A stretch of DNA of 64,000 nt from Oscillospiraceae bacterium (GCA_018385135.1 JAHAWY010000050.1:105464-169463); one strand, 5' to 3'; shown: positions 35,701 to 44,590, counted from the stretch's first letter. Program-made: numbers and translations. Notes: a model not told the origin generated them from the letters alone.

Positions 35701-36429
35701 ATGGAGCTATTTCCGGCTATTGACCTTCGCGGCGGAGCCGCAGTGCGGCTGCTGCGCGGGGATTATAAGCAAATGACGGTTTACAGCACTTCACCCGTGG
35801 AGGTGGCAAAGAGCTTTGCAGCCGCCGGCGCAAGGTATCTGCATCTGGTCGATTTGGACGGCGCGAAAGACGGCGGCACACCAAACTGTGAGCTTATCGC
35901 CCAAATCGTCAGTGAAAGCGGGCTTTTGACAGAGGTTGGCGGCGGCATACGAAATATGCAGGCGGTCGAGCATTATCTGAACGCCGGCGCGAGGCGTGTT
36001 ATCATCGGCTCTGCCGCTGTTACTGACCCTGATTTTCTGCGTGAGGCACTTTTGCGCTTCGGCGAAAAAATCGCCGTCGGCGTTGACCTCAAGGACGGCT
36101 GCGTCGCTATCCACGGCTGGACGGAGACAAGCAGGCTTGACGGCTATGCTTTCATTGAGAGTATGCAGGAGCTGGGTGTAAAAACCATTATCTGCACAGA
36201 CATTTCAAAGGATGGGGCTATGCAGGGCGTAAACGCGGAGCTTTACAGGGAACTGAAGCGGCGCTTTTCTCTCGATATCATTGCTTCGGGCGGCGTAAGC
36301 GGGCTTTCGGACCTTGAAACACTCTCAAGCATAGGCGTTCGCGGGGCGATTTTGGGCAAGGCGCTTTATACCGGCGGAATAAAGCTAGAGGAGGCAATTG
36401 CGCGGATGAAAGAGGCTGAGAGCGTATGA
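35701..36429 (+). CDS. hisA: ProFAR isomerase
   Basis: 242 residues, a TIM barrel. FPAIDLRGGAAVRLLRGD carries the first catalytic aspartate, DLDGAKDG the substrate loop, VGGGIR and IIGSAA the phosphate sites, and TDISKDGAMQG the second aspartate. It isomerises ProFAR to PRFAR in histidine synthesis. A 13-base gap after hisH contains GGAGAG. Confidence 0.96.
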   Translation: MELFPAIDLRGGAAVRLLRGDYKQMTVYSTSPVEVAKSFAAAGARYLHLVDLDGAKDGGTPNCELIAQIVSESGLLTEVGGGIRNMQAVEHYLNAGARRVIIGSAAVTDPDFLREALLRFGEKIAVGVDLKDGCVAIHGWTETSRLDGYAFIESMQELGVKTIICTDISKDGAMQGVNAELYRELKRRFSLDIIASGGVSGLSDLETLSSIGVRGAILGKALYTGGIKLEEAIARMKEAESV

Positions 36430-37184
36430 TAACAAAAAGGATTATTCCGTGCCTTGACGTGCGCGACGGGAGAGTTGTCAAGGGCGTGAATTTCAAAGGG
36501 CTAAGCGATGTTTCCTCACCCGTGGAGCTGGGGCAATACTATTCCGACAACGGCGCTGATGAGCTTGTTTTCTATGATATCACAGCCTCCAGCGAGGGAC
36601 GCGCGCTGTTTACGGATATTCTGCGCCGAGTAGCAGAACGCATTTTTATTCCGCTTACTGTTGGCGGTGCTATAAACACCGTTGAGGACTTTGACCGAGT
36701 TTTAAAATGCGGAGCGGATAAGGTGAGCGTGAACTCAGGCGCTATCCGCGACCCGGATTTGATATATGCCGCGGCGAAGAAATACGGCAGTCAGTGCGTT
36801 GTGCTCTCGGCGGATGTCAAGCGCGTTGACGGTCGCTTTACGCTTTTTGCCAAGGGTGGGCGCGAGAACACGGGGCTTGACGCTATTGAGTGGATAAAGC
36901 GCGCGGTGCAGCGCGGCGCGGGCGAGATTGTTTTAAACAGTATTGACACCGATGGCGTTAAGCGCGGCTTCGATTTGGAAATGCTCTCGGCTGTCTGCCA
37001 GGAGGTCAGCGTACCTGTCATTGCTTCGGGAGGTGCCGGCTGTGCGGAGGATTTTGTGACCTTGTTCAAGACGCTGCCGCGCGTTGACGCAGGTCTGGCG
37101 GCATCAGTTTTCCACTTTGGAGAGGTGTCGATTCCGCAGCTAAAGGCACAGCTTCGTGATAACGGTATTCCCGTGCGCATATGA
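36426..37184 (+). CDS. hisF: Imidazole glycerol phosphate synthase, cyclase subunit
   Basis: 252 residues, a TIM barrel related to HisA. KRIIPCLDVRDGRVVKGVNF with the catalytic aspartate, TVGGAINTVED, NSGAIRDPDL, NSIDTDGVKRGFD with the second aspartate, and ASGGAGCAEDF. With HisH it makes IGP and AICAR. ATGA overlap with hisA. Confidence 0.97.
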   Translation: MITKRIIPCLDVRDGRVVKGVNFKGLSDVSSPVELGQYYSDNGADELVFYDITASSEGRALFTDILRRVAERIFIPLTVGGAINTVEDFDRVLKCGADKVSVNSGAIRDPDLIYAAAKKYGSQCVVLSADVKRVDGRFTLFAKGGRENTGLDAIEWIKRAVQRGAGEIVLNSIDTDGVKRGFDLEMLSAVCQEVSVPVIASGGAGCAEDFVTLFKTLPRVDAGLAASVFHFGEVSIPQLKAQLRDNGIPVRI

Positions 37185-37206
37185 GCGCGGAGTTTGGAGG
37201 GTAAGT

Positions 37207-37854
37207 ATGCTGAACATAAATGATATTGAATTCGACGACAAGGGCTTAATACCCGCCGTGGTGGTGGACAGCGTCAGCAAAAAGGTGCTTACGCTTGCCT
37301 ATATGAATAAAGAGAGCCTTGAGCTATCCATGCGCGAGGGTCGAACCTGCTTTTGGTCCCGCTCCAGGCAGGAGCTTTGGCGCAAGGGAGAGACCAGCGG
37401 CAATGTTCAAAGGATCGTGGACATCACCGCCGACTGTGACAGAGATGCGCTCGTTATACAGGTGGAGAAGGCAGGACCTGCCTGCCACCTCGGAAACGAC
37501 TCTTGCTTTGTAGATAAGCTTTGGGAGAGTGAGCAGCTGCATGATTTTTCTCTTACCGGTCTTTATGAGCTTATAAAAGGACGAAAGACAGAGGGCAAGG
37601 AGGGCAGCTATACCACCTATCTTTTTGAAAAGGGCATTGACAAAATACTCAAGAAGGTGGGCGAGGAGTCAACCGAGGTCATTATAGCCGCCAAAGCGAA
37701 TGACAAGGCAGAGACTGTTTACGAGATCGCCGACCTGATGTATCACGTTATGGTTATGATGGTGGAGATGGGTATTTCCAATGAGGACATCATTAGAGAG
37801 CTTGCATCGCGCCATGTGATAGACAAAAAGGTAAAGCAGGAAAAAATGGTTTGA
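37207..37854 (+). CDS. hisIE: Bifunctional phosphoribosyl-AMP cyclohydrolase / phosphoribosyl-ATP pyrophosphatase
   Basis: 215 residues. The N-terminal HisI domain (about 1-115) has AYMNKESLELSM, TCFWSRSRQELW and the zinc/magnesium site DCDRDALVIQV with ACHLGNDSCF. The C-terminal HisE domain (about 120-215) has YTTYLFEKGIDKILKKVGEES and ADLMYHVMVMM. Steps two and three of the pathway. The ATG at 37207 has GGAGGGTAAGT just upstream. It is the last gene of the his operon. Confidence 0.96.
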   Translation: MLNINDIEFDDKGLIPAVVVDSVSKKVLTLAYMNKESLELSMREGRTCFWSRSRQELWRKGETSGNVQRIVDITADCDRDALVIQVEKAGPACHLGNDSCFVDKLWESEQLHDFSLTGLYELIKGRKTEGKEGSYTTYLFEKGIDKILKKVGEESTEVIIAAKANDKAETVYEIADLMYHVMVMMVEMGISNEDIIRELASRHVIDKKVKQEKMV

Positions 37855-37862
37855 GTAGTACC

Positions 37863-37901
37863 AAAAACGTCATGACCCGCCCGGCGGGTCATGACGTTTT
37901 T
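37863..37901. terminator. Bidirectional terminator between his and cotJ operons
   Basis: A 17-bp perfect stem, AAAAACGTCATGACCCG with its complement, flanked by A and T runs, between two convergent operons. Confidence 0.9.
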
Positions 37902-37915
37902 AAACAAGTCTGTGT

Positions 37916-38281
37916 TTATTTTTTGCTGTTTGATACCCTAATGCTCGCAATGGCGCTAAAGCCGATAAGCACCTGCTCACCCGTCTGCGCCGAGCGGAGA
38001 CTGATGAAGTCCGTGCCGACGGTTTTGAGCCTTCCCGCAATGGACATACGCTGTCCGCTTGGATATGAATACTCTACTCTGATCATTTTGCCGATGAGAC
38101 CGCGTAGGTATTCGGTGAAGCTATATGGCCAGTCGCGGCGCTTGTCGGATGCGCTGTGCTCGCTTTTTTCCTCGGTGCTGCCGCTCACAATGCTTCTGCC
38201 GCTTACCGCGCTGTCAAAATCAAAGGAGCTTGTGCCTATGGCGTGAAACTGCTCTAAGCTTGTTTTATCAAAATCTACCAT
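37916..38281 (-). CDS. Small protein at the end of the cotJ operon, possibly coat/GerQ-like
   Basis: 121 residues. The first 55 are acidic and Ser-rich with no motif. The rest (about 60-115, LRGLIGKMIRVEYSYPSGQRMSIAG, VGTDFISLRSAQTG, IGFSAIASI) reads like an Sm-like small beta domain of the kind seen in GerQ or DUF2642 coat proteins. It begins six bases after cotJC, so it is probably a fourth gene of the cotJ operon. The GerQ-like suggestion is inference. Confidence 0.7.
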   Translation of the reverse strand: MVDFDKTSLEQFHAIGTSSFDFDSAVSGRSIVSGSTEEKSEHSASDKRRDWPYSFTEYLRGLIGKMIRVEYSYPSGQRMSIAGRLKTVGTDFISLRSAQTGEQVLIGFSAIASIRVSNSKK

Positions 38282-38287
38282 GCTTCA

Positions 38288-38890
38288 TCACCGGCACGGC
38301 TCAGTTTTGTCGCAGGGGAAGCTATAGCGCTTCTCGGCAAGGAAGTCCTGAACGATGCGCAGCGCCTCGCCGAAGCGCTGGAAATGGACTATTTCGCGTT
38401 CGCGCAGGAATCTAAGCGGTCCAATCACGTCCGGGTCGTCCGCCAAATCAAGCAGGTATTCATAGGTGGAGCGTGCTTTCTGCTCTGCTGCCATGTTCTC
38501 ATAAAGATCCGTAATGGGATCGCCCTTGGACTGAATATATGCAGCCGTAAAGGGAGTTCCGGACGCACTTACGGGATAGACAGCCGTGTCATGGTCAACG
38601 TAGTAGGCGGCAAAGCCGCTCTCCTCAATCTCCTTGGTGCTTATACCGCGCGTGAGCTGGCGAACCATTGTTCCGATCATTTCAAGGTGTGCAAGCTCCT
38701 CTGTACCGATATCGTTTAAAATAGCCTTCGCTTCGGGTGTTACCATCGAAAAGCGCTGGCTTAAATAGCGCAGAGAGGCGCCAAGCTCGCCGTCAGGACC
38801 GCCGTATTGCGTGATAATGAGCTTAGCCATACGGGGGTCGGGGTTTTTGATTTTGATAGGGTATTCGAGCTTTTTATCATACATCCACAT
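38288..38890 (-). CDS. cotJC: Spore coat protein CotJC (manganese catalase-like)
   Basis: 200 residues, a manganese-catalase-fold ferritin-like protein. Iron/manganese ligand positions are visible in DGELGASLRYLSQRF, GTEELAHLEMIG, AAEQKARSTYEYLL and REREIVHFQRFGEAL. It is the conserved third cotJ gene, a mother-cell coat component. Its ATG shares one base with the cotJB stop. Confidence 0.95.
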   Translation of the reverse strand: MWMYDKKLEYPIKIKNPDPRMAKLIITQYGGPDGELGASLRYLSQRFSMVTPEAKAILNDIGTEELAHLEMIGTMVRQLTRGISTKEIEESGFAAYYVDHDTAVYPVSASGTPFTAAYIQSKGDPITDLYENMAAEQKARSTYEYLLDLADDPDVIGPLRFLREREIVHFQRFGEALRIVQDFLAEKRYSFPCDKTEPCR

Positions 38891-39198
38891 TAGCTTTTCT
38901 CCTCCGTCAACTCAAAATTGAATTTTTTCTGCCAAGGCCACGGGTTTTCTATCCACTGCCATGGCTCGCAACTGGTGGACATATTGGCAAGGAGCATTCC
39001 GTAGAGACGGTTGTATTCCTCGCGCAGCTCCTTGACCTTCATCACGCATCTGTTATACGTTTCGATTGCCTCTGTTTCACCGGGGTGAGTGTCGAGAAAC
39101 AGATGCAGGTCGATAATATAAAAATCAAGTGCGGTGATTTCCTTTAGCAGTTGTTCCTTGCGGGGCTGCTCTTTGCAGGGTTGCTCTCTAGTCATCAT
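38890..39198 (-). CDS. cotJB: Spore coat protein CotJB
   Basis: About 102 residues with the conserved LLKEITALDFYIIDLHLFLDTHP, EAIETYNRC, LREEYNRLYG and WQWIENPWPW. The ATG at 39198 has AGGAGG ten bases upstream; the frame begins earlier, inside cotJA. It overlaps cotJA slightly. The N-terminus has a short Lys/Glu/Gln repeat (KEQPRKEQLLKE). Confidence 0.92.
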   Translation of the reverse strand: MMTREQPCKEQPRKEQLLKEITALDFYIIDLHLFLDTHPGETEAIETYNRCVMKVKELREEYNRLYGMLLANMSTSCEPWQWIENPWPWQKKFNFELTEEKS

Positions 39199-39400
39199 AC
39201 AAACCGAACCTCCTGTCCTTTCCAACATAATCACTTACCAGCGGCGGGAAGATAGTTCCGTGCCGCAGACCGTGGAGCGGCTCAAAGGTCTCACACAGGC
39301 GCTGCATCGGCACATAGGCGTTGGCAAGCCGGACATTATTTATCTCAGTCTCCTGCGGTACGCAGCAGTTTCCTTTTCTTATCAGAAGATCGTCAAACAT
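39188..39400 (-). CDS. cotJA: Spore coat protein CotJA
   Basis: 70 residues from the ATG at 39400 with AAGGAGAG upstream. The family pattern is clear: LANAYVPMQRLCETFEPLHGLRHGTIFPPLVSDY. First gene of cotJA-cotJB-cotJC. The upstream region has TTCATATT, resembling a sigma-E -35 element, but the -10 match is weak, so mother-cell control is inferred from the family. Confidence 0.9.
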   Translation of the reverse strand: MFDDLLIRKGNCCVPQETEINNVRLANAYVPMQRLCETFEPLHGLRHGTIFPPLVSDYVGKDRRFGLYDD

Positions 39401-39487
39401 TTTTACTCTCCTTATCAGAATAATAGATCGACACTCACTCACATAATATGAACTTTTGCTTTGTTTGTTTCGCAAGGTAAAAAGGGC

Positions 39488-39521
39488 GCAAAAAAGCACA
39501 GCGCCGATTTGACGCTGTGCT
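39488..39521 (-). terminator. Terminator after the DUF4358 gene
   Basis: AGCACAGCG and CGCTGTGCT form a stem followed by six T on the minus strand, directly after the stop at 39537. Confidence 0.8.
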
Positions 39522-39536
39522 AAAACTGTTGTTTGC

Positions 39537-39989
39537 TTATTTTATTGCCGCTGCTGCCGCTTCGGCATCGGCGGAGACAATGTAAAAAACATAAATTCCG
39601 TCATTCACGACGATGGCTTCGTCAAGCTTGGGCATTTCCGCGGGAGCATAGGATTCATATGCTGAACGCTGAGAGGAAACGCGAGCTTCCGCGGCAGAAA
39701 AAACTTTGGCTGCGGCGGACTCATCCACGCATTTGAAAAGACCGATCTCCTCGGTGGTTGCGCCGGTGGAGCAAAGAAGCTTGCCCTCGGCGATGTCCGC
39801 TTCATTGAAGCCGTAGAGAATGGCGGCAACAGGCAGCTCAACCTCGCTTAATATATCGGAAAACGCTCCGCTGCTCTCAAGCTTATCGGAGAGTAAACCA
39901 AGGTCGTATTCCGCTGCCTTGGGAGCGCAGCCCGTGGCTATCGCTGCGAAAAGGCAAAACGCAAGTATAATGGAAAGCGTTTTCTTCAT
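39537..39989 (-). CDS. DUF4358 lipoprotein
   Basis: 150 residues from the ATG at 39989, with AAAGGGGC upstream. The signal peptide ends in the lipobox ATGC. The rest matches the DUF4358 family common in clostridia: VAAILYGFNEADIAEGKLLCSTGATTEEIGLFK, then a helical segment, then DGIYVFYIVSADAEAAAAAI. Function unknown. It is often found with SGNH hydrolase or MBOAT genes in related bacteria; here it follows an SGNH hydrolase gene by about 13 bases. Confidence 0.85.
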   Translation of the reverse strand: MKKTLSIILAFCLFAAIATGCAPKAAEYDLGLLSDKLESSGAFSDILSEVELPVAAILYGFNEADIAEGKLLCSTGATTEEIGLFKCVDESAAAKVFSAAEARVSSQRSAYESYAPAEMPKLDEAIVVNDGIYVFYIVSADAEAAAAAIK

Positions 39990-40002
39990 GATGGTTGCCC
40001 CT

Positions 40003-40875
40003 TTATACATAATGTGTTTTTACATATTGAAGCCACTGCTGATAGACAGAGGCGGAGAAATGAACGCCGTCTGTTGTAACGTCTGCGGGAAGATAGCCGT
40101 CGTCTCCGGCGAGTGCATCAACAAGGTCAAGGTAGTAGCAGCCCTTGTCTGCTGCGAGCTGATGAAGCCCCTCATTATAGGCGTTTACGCGAGTCATGTT
40201 GAACGTGTCGCTTCCGGAGGACTTAGCGTAGCTGACAGGGGTAAGACCCATGATGTATATGTCACAGTCCGGCTGACCGGCGGCAATTGTGTCAATCAAG
40301 CTGCTGTATTTAGAGATGAAAGTATCAACGTTGTAGCCTATTTCGTTTATGCCAAGCAAAATGTAAATCTTGCCGTAGGGTTTTTGAAGCAGACCGTCAA
40401 CTAATGTTCCGGCGGCGCCGTTATCAAGAGTTATGCAGACATTGCTGCCCGCTCCGTCAACCGTCATGCTGGTGGCTGCGTAGTAGTCACAGGTGGTAAG
40501 ACCCGAAAACAGACGAAAGCCGTCCATCAGAGAGTTGCCCATAAAAGCCGCGTCTGCGAAAAACTCATCGTCCACGGCTTCTCTTTCCGTAAGGTCAGGG
40601 GTGTGAGGCGTAGGCTCCGGAGACTGCTCCGGAGAGGGGGAAACATCGGCTTCGGGGGAGGAGACGATGGGAGAGTCAGGCGTAATCTTAGGTGGGGCGA
40701 TAAGACTGTCAGGGTCGGCGTCTTCGCCCTGAAGCTGCAAGTTATCTGACGGGGAAGCTTCGACCGGCTCGGAGGGCTTTAGTTTTATGGCTACAAAAAC
40801 GATTATAAAAACTATAAGCGCAAAAAAAATAACGCGTACAAGCGGATGCTGTTTATTTGAGAAGACCATAGTCAA
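40003..40875 (-). CDS. Membrane-anchored SGNH/GDSL hydrolase
   Basis: 290 residues. An N-terminal membrane anchor (LVRVIFFALIVFIIVFVAI) is followed by a proline-, serine- and glutamate-rich spacer (about 35-100), then an SGNH hydrolase domain. Block I is FMGNSLMDGF with the nucleophile serine, block III LLGINEIG, and block V DGVHFSASVY with the catalytic Asp-His. It probably removes acetyl groups from an extracellular polysaccharide or lipid. The TTG at 40875 has AAGGAG six bases upstream; an ATG at 40869 is the alternative. Confidence 0.85.
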   Translation of the reverse strand: MTMVFSNKQHPLVRVIFFALIVFIIVFVAIKLKPSEPVEASPSDNLQLQGEDADPDSLIAPPKITPDSPIVSSPEADVSPSPEQSPEPTPHTPDLTEREAVDDEFFADAAFMGNSLMDGFRLFSGLTTCDYYAATSMTVDGAGSNVCITLDNGAAGTLVDGLLQKPYGKIYILLGINEIGYNVDTFISKYSSLIDTIAAGQPDCDIYIMGLTPVSYAKSSGSDTFNMTRVNAYNEGLHQLAADKGCYYLDLVDALAGDDGYLPADVTTDGVHFSASVYQQWLQYVKTHYV

Positions 40876-40927
40876 GCTATGCTCCTTTAGTCACTGTTAT
40901 GATAGCCCCGGCTCAAGGGCATATTTT

Positions 40928-40956
40928 ATTATAGTTAATGGGGCTGCATTATGCAA
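40928..40956 (-). promoter_or_regulatory. Promoter of the SGNH hydrolase/DUF4358 operon
   Basis: TTGCAT and TATAAT with 17-bp spacing on the minus strand, about 50 bases before the start. Confidence 0.65.
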
Positions 40957-41082
40957 GTACATTTTTCGCATTATTTTCACAATTTAATACCTTGTTCGAC
41001 ATCGTTTTTTGTCTTGCGGCGGGCGGTGCGGAGCATATGAACTCTGCCGCAAAAGAAGATGGACGTTGATTGGCGGAAGTGT

Positions 41083-41111
41083 TTGACCGCGTAAATGTAT
41101 TGTGATAAAAT
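41083..41111 (+). promoter_or_regulatory. Promoter of the methyltransferase gene
   Basis: TTGACC and TAAAAT with 17-bp spacing, 65 bases before the ATG at 41176. Confidence 0.65.
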
Positions 41112-41175
41112 AATATGAATTTTGTATGTATTGGGGCAAAACTTACCAATACCCTTGACCCGCACGGAGGATATT

Positions 41176-42036
41176 ATGTGGATTTCCGATAAATGGCAGG
41201 ACTATGAGCTGATCGACTGCTCGGCAGGGGAGAAGCTTGAGCGCTGGGGCAAGCAGATTTTAGTACGTCCCGACCCGCAGGCGATCTGGGATACGCCGCG
41301 CAAAAACAGGCTTTGGAGCAAGCCCTCGGCAAAATACAGCCGCAGTCAGACAGGCGGCGGACACTGGGAAAAATGCGATGTTCCGGAAAGCTGGCAGGTG
41401 CGCTACGGTGAGCTTACCTTCAACGTAAAGCCGATGAACTTTAAGCATACCGGCATATTCCCTGAGCAGGCGTGCAACTGGGATTTCGCAATGGGAAAGA
41501 TCCGCGGGGCAAAGCGTCCTATAAATGTCTTGAACCTCTTTGCCTATACGGGAGGAGCAACGATTGCCTGCGCAAAGGCGGGTGCTTCCGTCTGCCATGT
41601 GGACGCGGCAAAGGGCATGGTCTCATGGGCAAAGGAAAACGCGAGATCATCGGGGCTTGAGGCTGCGCCCATTCGATGGATAGTGGACGACTGTGCAAAA
41701 TTTGTTGAGCGCGAGATCAGACGCGGCAAGCGCTACGATGCCATCATTATGGATCCGCCCTCCTATGGGCGAGGTCCCGGCGGCGAGGTTTGGAAGCTTG
41801 AGGAGAGCCTTTGGAGCTTTGTTTCTCTTTGCAGGGGCGTTTTGTCTGACGAGCCTTTGTTTGTTATTATCAATTCCTACACAACGGGACTTTCCCCCTC
41901 GGTTTTGAGCTATATCACCGACTCGCTGTTCACCAAGGAATTCGGAGGACACAGTGAAAGCCGGGAGCTGGGGCTTCCCGTTACTGAAAGCGGTCTATTC
42001 CTGCCCTGCGGGGCAGCCTGCCGCTGGGAGGCATAG
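41176..42036 (+). CDS. Class I SAM-dependent methyltransferase (RlmI/RlmK-like)
   Basis: 286 residues. The SAM-binding region NLFAYTGGATIACAKAGASVCHVDAAKGMVSWAKENA is followed by DYAIIMDPPSYGRG-like IIMDPPSYGRGPGG, the catalytic motif of rRNA cytosine or guanine methyltransferases of the RlmI/RlmK (YccW/YcbY) group. No PUA domain is seen at the N-terminus, so it matches the shorter forms. It probably methylates 23S rRNA, position unknown. The ATG at 41176 has GGAGG five bases upstream. The ecf genes follow 40 bases later. Confidence 0.85.
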   Translation: MWISDKWQDYELIDCSAGEKLERWGKQILVRPDPQAIWDTPRKNRLWSKPSAKYSRSQTGGGHWEKCDVPESWQVRYGELTFNVKPMNFKHTGIFPEQACNWDFAMGKIRGAKRPINVLNLFAYTGGATIACAKAGASVCHVDAAKGMVSWAKENARSSGLEAAPIRWIVDDCAKFVEREIRRGKRYDAIIMDPPSYGRGPGGEVWKLEESLWSFVSLCRGVLSDEPLFVIINSYTTGLSPSVLSYITDSLFTKEFGGHSESRELGLPVTESGLFLPCGAACRWEA

Positions 42037-42078
42037 GGGCTTGCCCCTGCCGCTCTAATGAAAGGAGCGACTGCAACT

Positions 42079-42912
42079 TTGGAACCTATTATAAGCGTAA
42101 GAGACCTTCACTTCACCTTTCCTGGGGAGAGTGAGCCGGTTTTAAACGGTCTGTCGATGGATATTGACGAGGGAAGCTTTGTTGTTATCCTTGGACGCAA
42201 CGGATCGGGCAAGTCAACCCTGGCTAGACATTTAAACGGTATATTTCGTCCCGATTCGGGCAGCGTGCTCGTTGCGGGCATGGACACGGCAGACGACTCA
42301 CGCCTGCTCGATATCCGCCGCACGGTGGGGCTGGTTTTTCAAAATCCTGATAATCAAATCGTCTCCTCCGTGGTTGAGGAGGATGTTGCGTTCGCCCCCG
42401 AAAACCTCGGCGTGCCAAGCGGGGAGATAAGGCGGCGTGTTGACGAGGCGCTAAAGGCGGTGGATATGTATGACTATCGCCTGCACTCGCCGCATCTGCT
42501 CTCCGGCGGACAAAAGCAGCGCATCGCCATCGCGGGAGTGATCGCCATGCGCCCGCGCTGTATTGTGCTCGACGAGCCTACCGCCATGCTTGACCCTTCG
42601 GGCAGACGCGAGGTTCTCGACACGGTTAAGCGCCTTTGCCGGCGTGACGGCATGACCGTTGTTCTCATAACCCACCATATGTATGAGGCCGCGGATGCGG
42701 ACAAGGTATATGTAATGTCGCACGGGAAGCTTGCCCTTCAGGGCGAGCCGCGCGAGGTGTTTTCAAACGCCGAGCTTTTGCGTGCAGAGGGGCTTTCCCT
42801 GCCCGATACCACGGAACTTGTCTACAGACTGCGAGAAGCGGGAATGAAGCTGCCTGAGGGCTTGCTGACCGTTGAGGAATGCGCTCGGGCGATTTCGGCA
42901 GCTATCAAGTAA
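42079..42912 (+). CDS. ecfA1: Energy-coupling factor transporter ATPase 1
   Basis: 277 residues. Walker A GRNGSGKST, Q-loop FQNPDNQIVSSVVEEDVAFAPENLG (typical of EcfA), signature LSGGQKQR, Walker B CIVLDEPTAMLD, H-loop ITHH. It powers vitamin and metal import with EcfA2 and EcfT and exchangeable S-components. A TTG at 42079 is preferred because AAAGGAG lies about ten bases upstream; an ATG at 42058 has no site. First of ecfA1-ecfA2-ecfT-truA. Confidence 0.95.
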   Translation: MEPIISVRDLHFTFPGESEPVLNGLSMDIDEGSFVVILGRNGSGKSTLARHLNGIFRPDSGSVLVAGMDTADDSRLLDIRRTVGLVFQNPDNQIVSSVVEEDVAFAPENLGVPSGEIRRRVDEALKAVDMYDYRLHSPHLLSGGQKQRIAIAGVIAMRPRCIVLDEPTAMLDPSGRREVLDTVKRLCRRDGMTVVLITHHMYEAADADKVYVMSHGKLALQGEPREVFSNAELLRAEGLSLPDTTELVYRLREAGMKLPEGLLTVEECARAISAAIK

Positions 42913-42929
42913 AGCAAAGGATATAACAT

Positions 42930-43790
42930 ATGCCAACGATAAAAACTCAAGCCCTGACCCATATTTACAGCAGCGGAACGCCCTTTAAGAGCGTTGCCAT
43001 AAGCAACGTGAATGTGGAGATAGCACAGGGCGAATTTGTTGGGCTGATAGGACATACAGGCAGCGGCAAATCAACCTTTGTTCAGCACCTTAACGGACTG
43101 CTTGAGCCAAGCTCAGGATCGGTGCTGCTTGACGGAGTGGATATAAACTCCTCCAAAAGGCTGAAGGCTCAGGCACGATTTAGCGTGGGGCTTGTGTTTC
43201 AATACCCCGAATATCAGCTTTTTGAGGAAACGGTTTACAAGGACATCGCCTTCGGTCCGAAAAACATGAAGCTCGGCAAGCAGGAAATAGATGAGCGCGT
43301 GCGCGAGGCGGCGGGCTTTGTCGGTCTGCCGGAGTCGGTTTTCGAGCGTTCGCCGCTGGAGCTTTCCGGCGGGCAGAAGCGCCGCGTTGCCATTGCGGGC
43401 GTTATTGCCATGCGTCCTAGTGTGCTGGTGCTTGATGAGCCTACTGCGGGGCTTGACCCCGACGGCTGCCGCAGCATTTTAAAGAACATAACCGACTACC
43501 GTGACGCGACGGGTGCAACGATAATTCTTGTTTCCCACAGCATGGAGGATGTTGCCCGCATTGCAGACAGGCTCATCGTTTTCCACGGCGGCAGCGTTGC
43601 TATGGACGGTACGCCGGGCGAGGTTTTCTCCCGAACCGAGGAGCTTGGAAGGATCGGTCTGGGCATTCCCTTGGCAACAGAGCTTGCCCTTCGCCTGCGC
43701 GAGCTGGGGACGCAGGTTCCCGCCTCGTGCTACACGGTTTCGCAGCTTTATGACGCCATCATATCGCTGAGAGGGGGAGCGTCATGCTAA
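42930..43790 (+). CDS. ecfA2: Energy-coupling factor transporter ATPase 2
   Basis: 286 residues. Walker A GHTGSGKST, Q-loop FQYPEYQLFEETVYKDIAFGPKN, signature LSGGQKRR, Walker B VLVLDEPTAGLDPDG, H-loop VSHS. Forms the ATPase pair with EcfA1. It overlaps ecfT by seven bases. Confidence 0.95.
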   Translation: MPTIKTQALTHIYSSGTPFKSVAISNVNVEIAQGEFVGLIGHTGSGKSTFVQHLNGLLEPSSGSVLLDGVDINSSKRLKAQARFSVGLVFQYPEYQLFEETVYKDIAFGPKNMKLGKQEIDERVREAAGFVGLPESVFERSPLELSGGQKRRVAIAGVIAMRPSVLVLDEPTAGLDPDGCRSILKNITDYRDATGATIILVSHSMEDVARIADRLIVFHGGSVAMDGTPGEVFSRTEELGRIGLGIPLATELALRLRELGTQVPASCYTVSQLYDAIISLRGGASC

Positions 43791-44590
43791 AGGACATTAC
43801 CCTCGGTCAGTATTTCCCGGGAAACAGTCTTATCCACCGGCTTGACCCGCGTTCAAAGATACTTGCGGTGCTGATATATATCGTGGCGCTGTTTTTGGCA
43901 AAAAACGCTCTGTCCTATGCACTGCTCGCGGCGGCGCTGCTCGTCTGCGTTGCCATATCTAGGGTTAAGCCCGCAGCGCTTTTTAAGGGCTTGAAGCCGC
44001 TTCTCTTTATAGTTGTCTTTACAGCGCTGCTGAATTTGTTTTATATAAGAACGGGCGAGGTCCTGTTTAGCTGGTGGAAGCTGGTCATAACCGTTGACGG
44101 AGTTCAAACAGCTATCTTTATGGTGCTGCGCATAGTGCTTTTGGTCTCATCGACCTTTATGCTCACCTATACCACCGCGCCTATGGCGCTTACCGACGGC
44201 TTGGAGTCACTGCTCTCGCCGCTGAAGGCTTTTCACGCGCCCGTGCATGAATTTGCTATGATGATGAGCATTGCCATGCGTTTTATCCCGACTCTGGTCG
44301 AGGAGGCGGACAAAATAATGAATGCTCAGAAAGCGCGCGGAGCGGATTTTGAAAACGGCAGGCTTACCGAGCGAGCCAAGGCGCTTTTGCCGCTTCTGAT
44401 ACCGCTTTTTGTAAGCGCCTTTCGCCGCGCTGACGAGCTTGCGGTTGCAATGGAGTCGCGCTGCTATCACGGCGGTGAGGGACGTACAAGGCTGAAGCAG
44501 CTTAAAATGGCTGCCTGTGACTGGCTCTTTCTTCTGCTGTCGTCGGCGCTTGTCGTCGGCGTTATTCTGCTAAAGAGGGTAACACTATGA
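43784..44590 (+). CDS. ecfT: Energy-coupling factor transporter transmembrane protein
   Basis: 268 residues with about five or six membrane segments and the coupling motifs QKARGADF and AMESRCYHGG, which are the two Ala-Arg-Gly-type motifs that contact the EcfA ATPases. N-terminal LGQYFPGNSLIHRLDPRSKIL is typical. No S-component gene is nearby, as expected for a group II ECF module shared by several substrates. Confidence 0.95.
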   Translation: MLKDITLGQYFPGNSLIHRLDPRSKILAVLIYIVALFLAKNALSYALLAAALLVCVAISRVKPAALFKGLKPLLFIVVFTALLNLFYIRTGEVLFSWWKLVITVDGVQTAIFMVLRIVLLVSSTFMLTYTTAPMALTDGLESLLSPLKAFHAPVHEFAMMMSIAMRFIPTLVEEADKIMNAQKARGADFENGRLTERAKALLPLLIPLFVSAFRRADELAVAMESRCYHGGEGRTRLKQLKMAACDWLFLLLSSALVVGVILLKRVTL

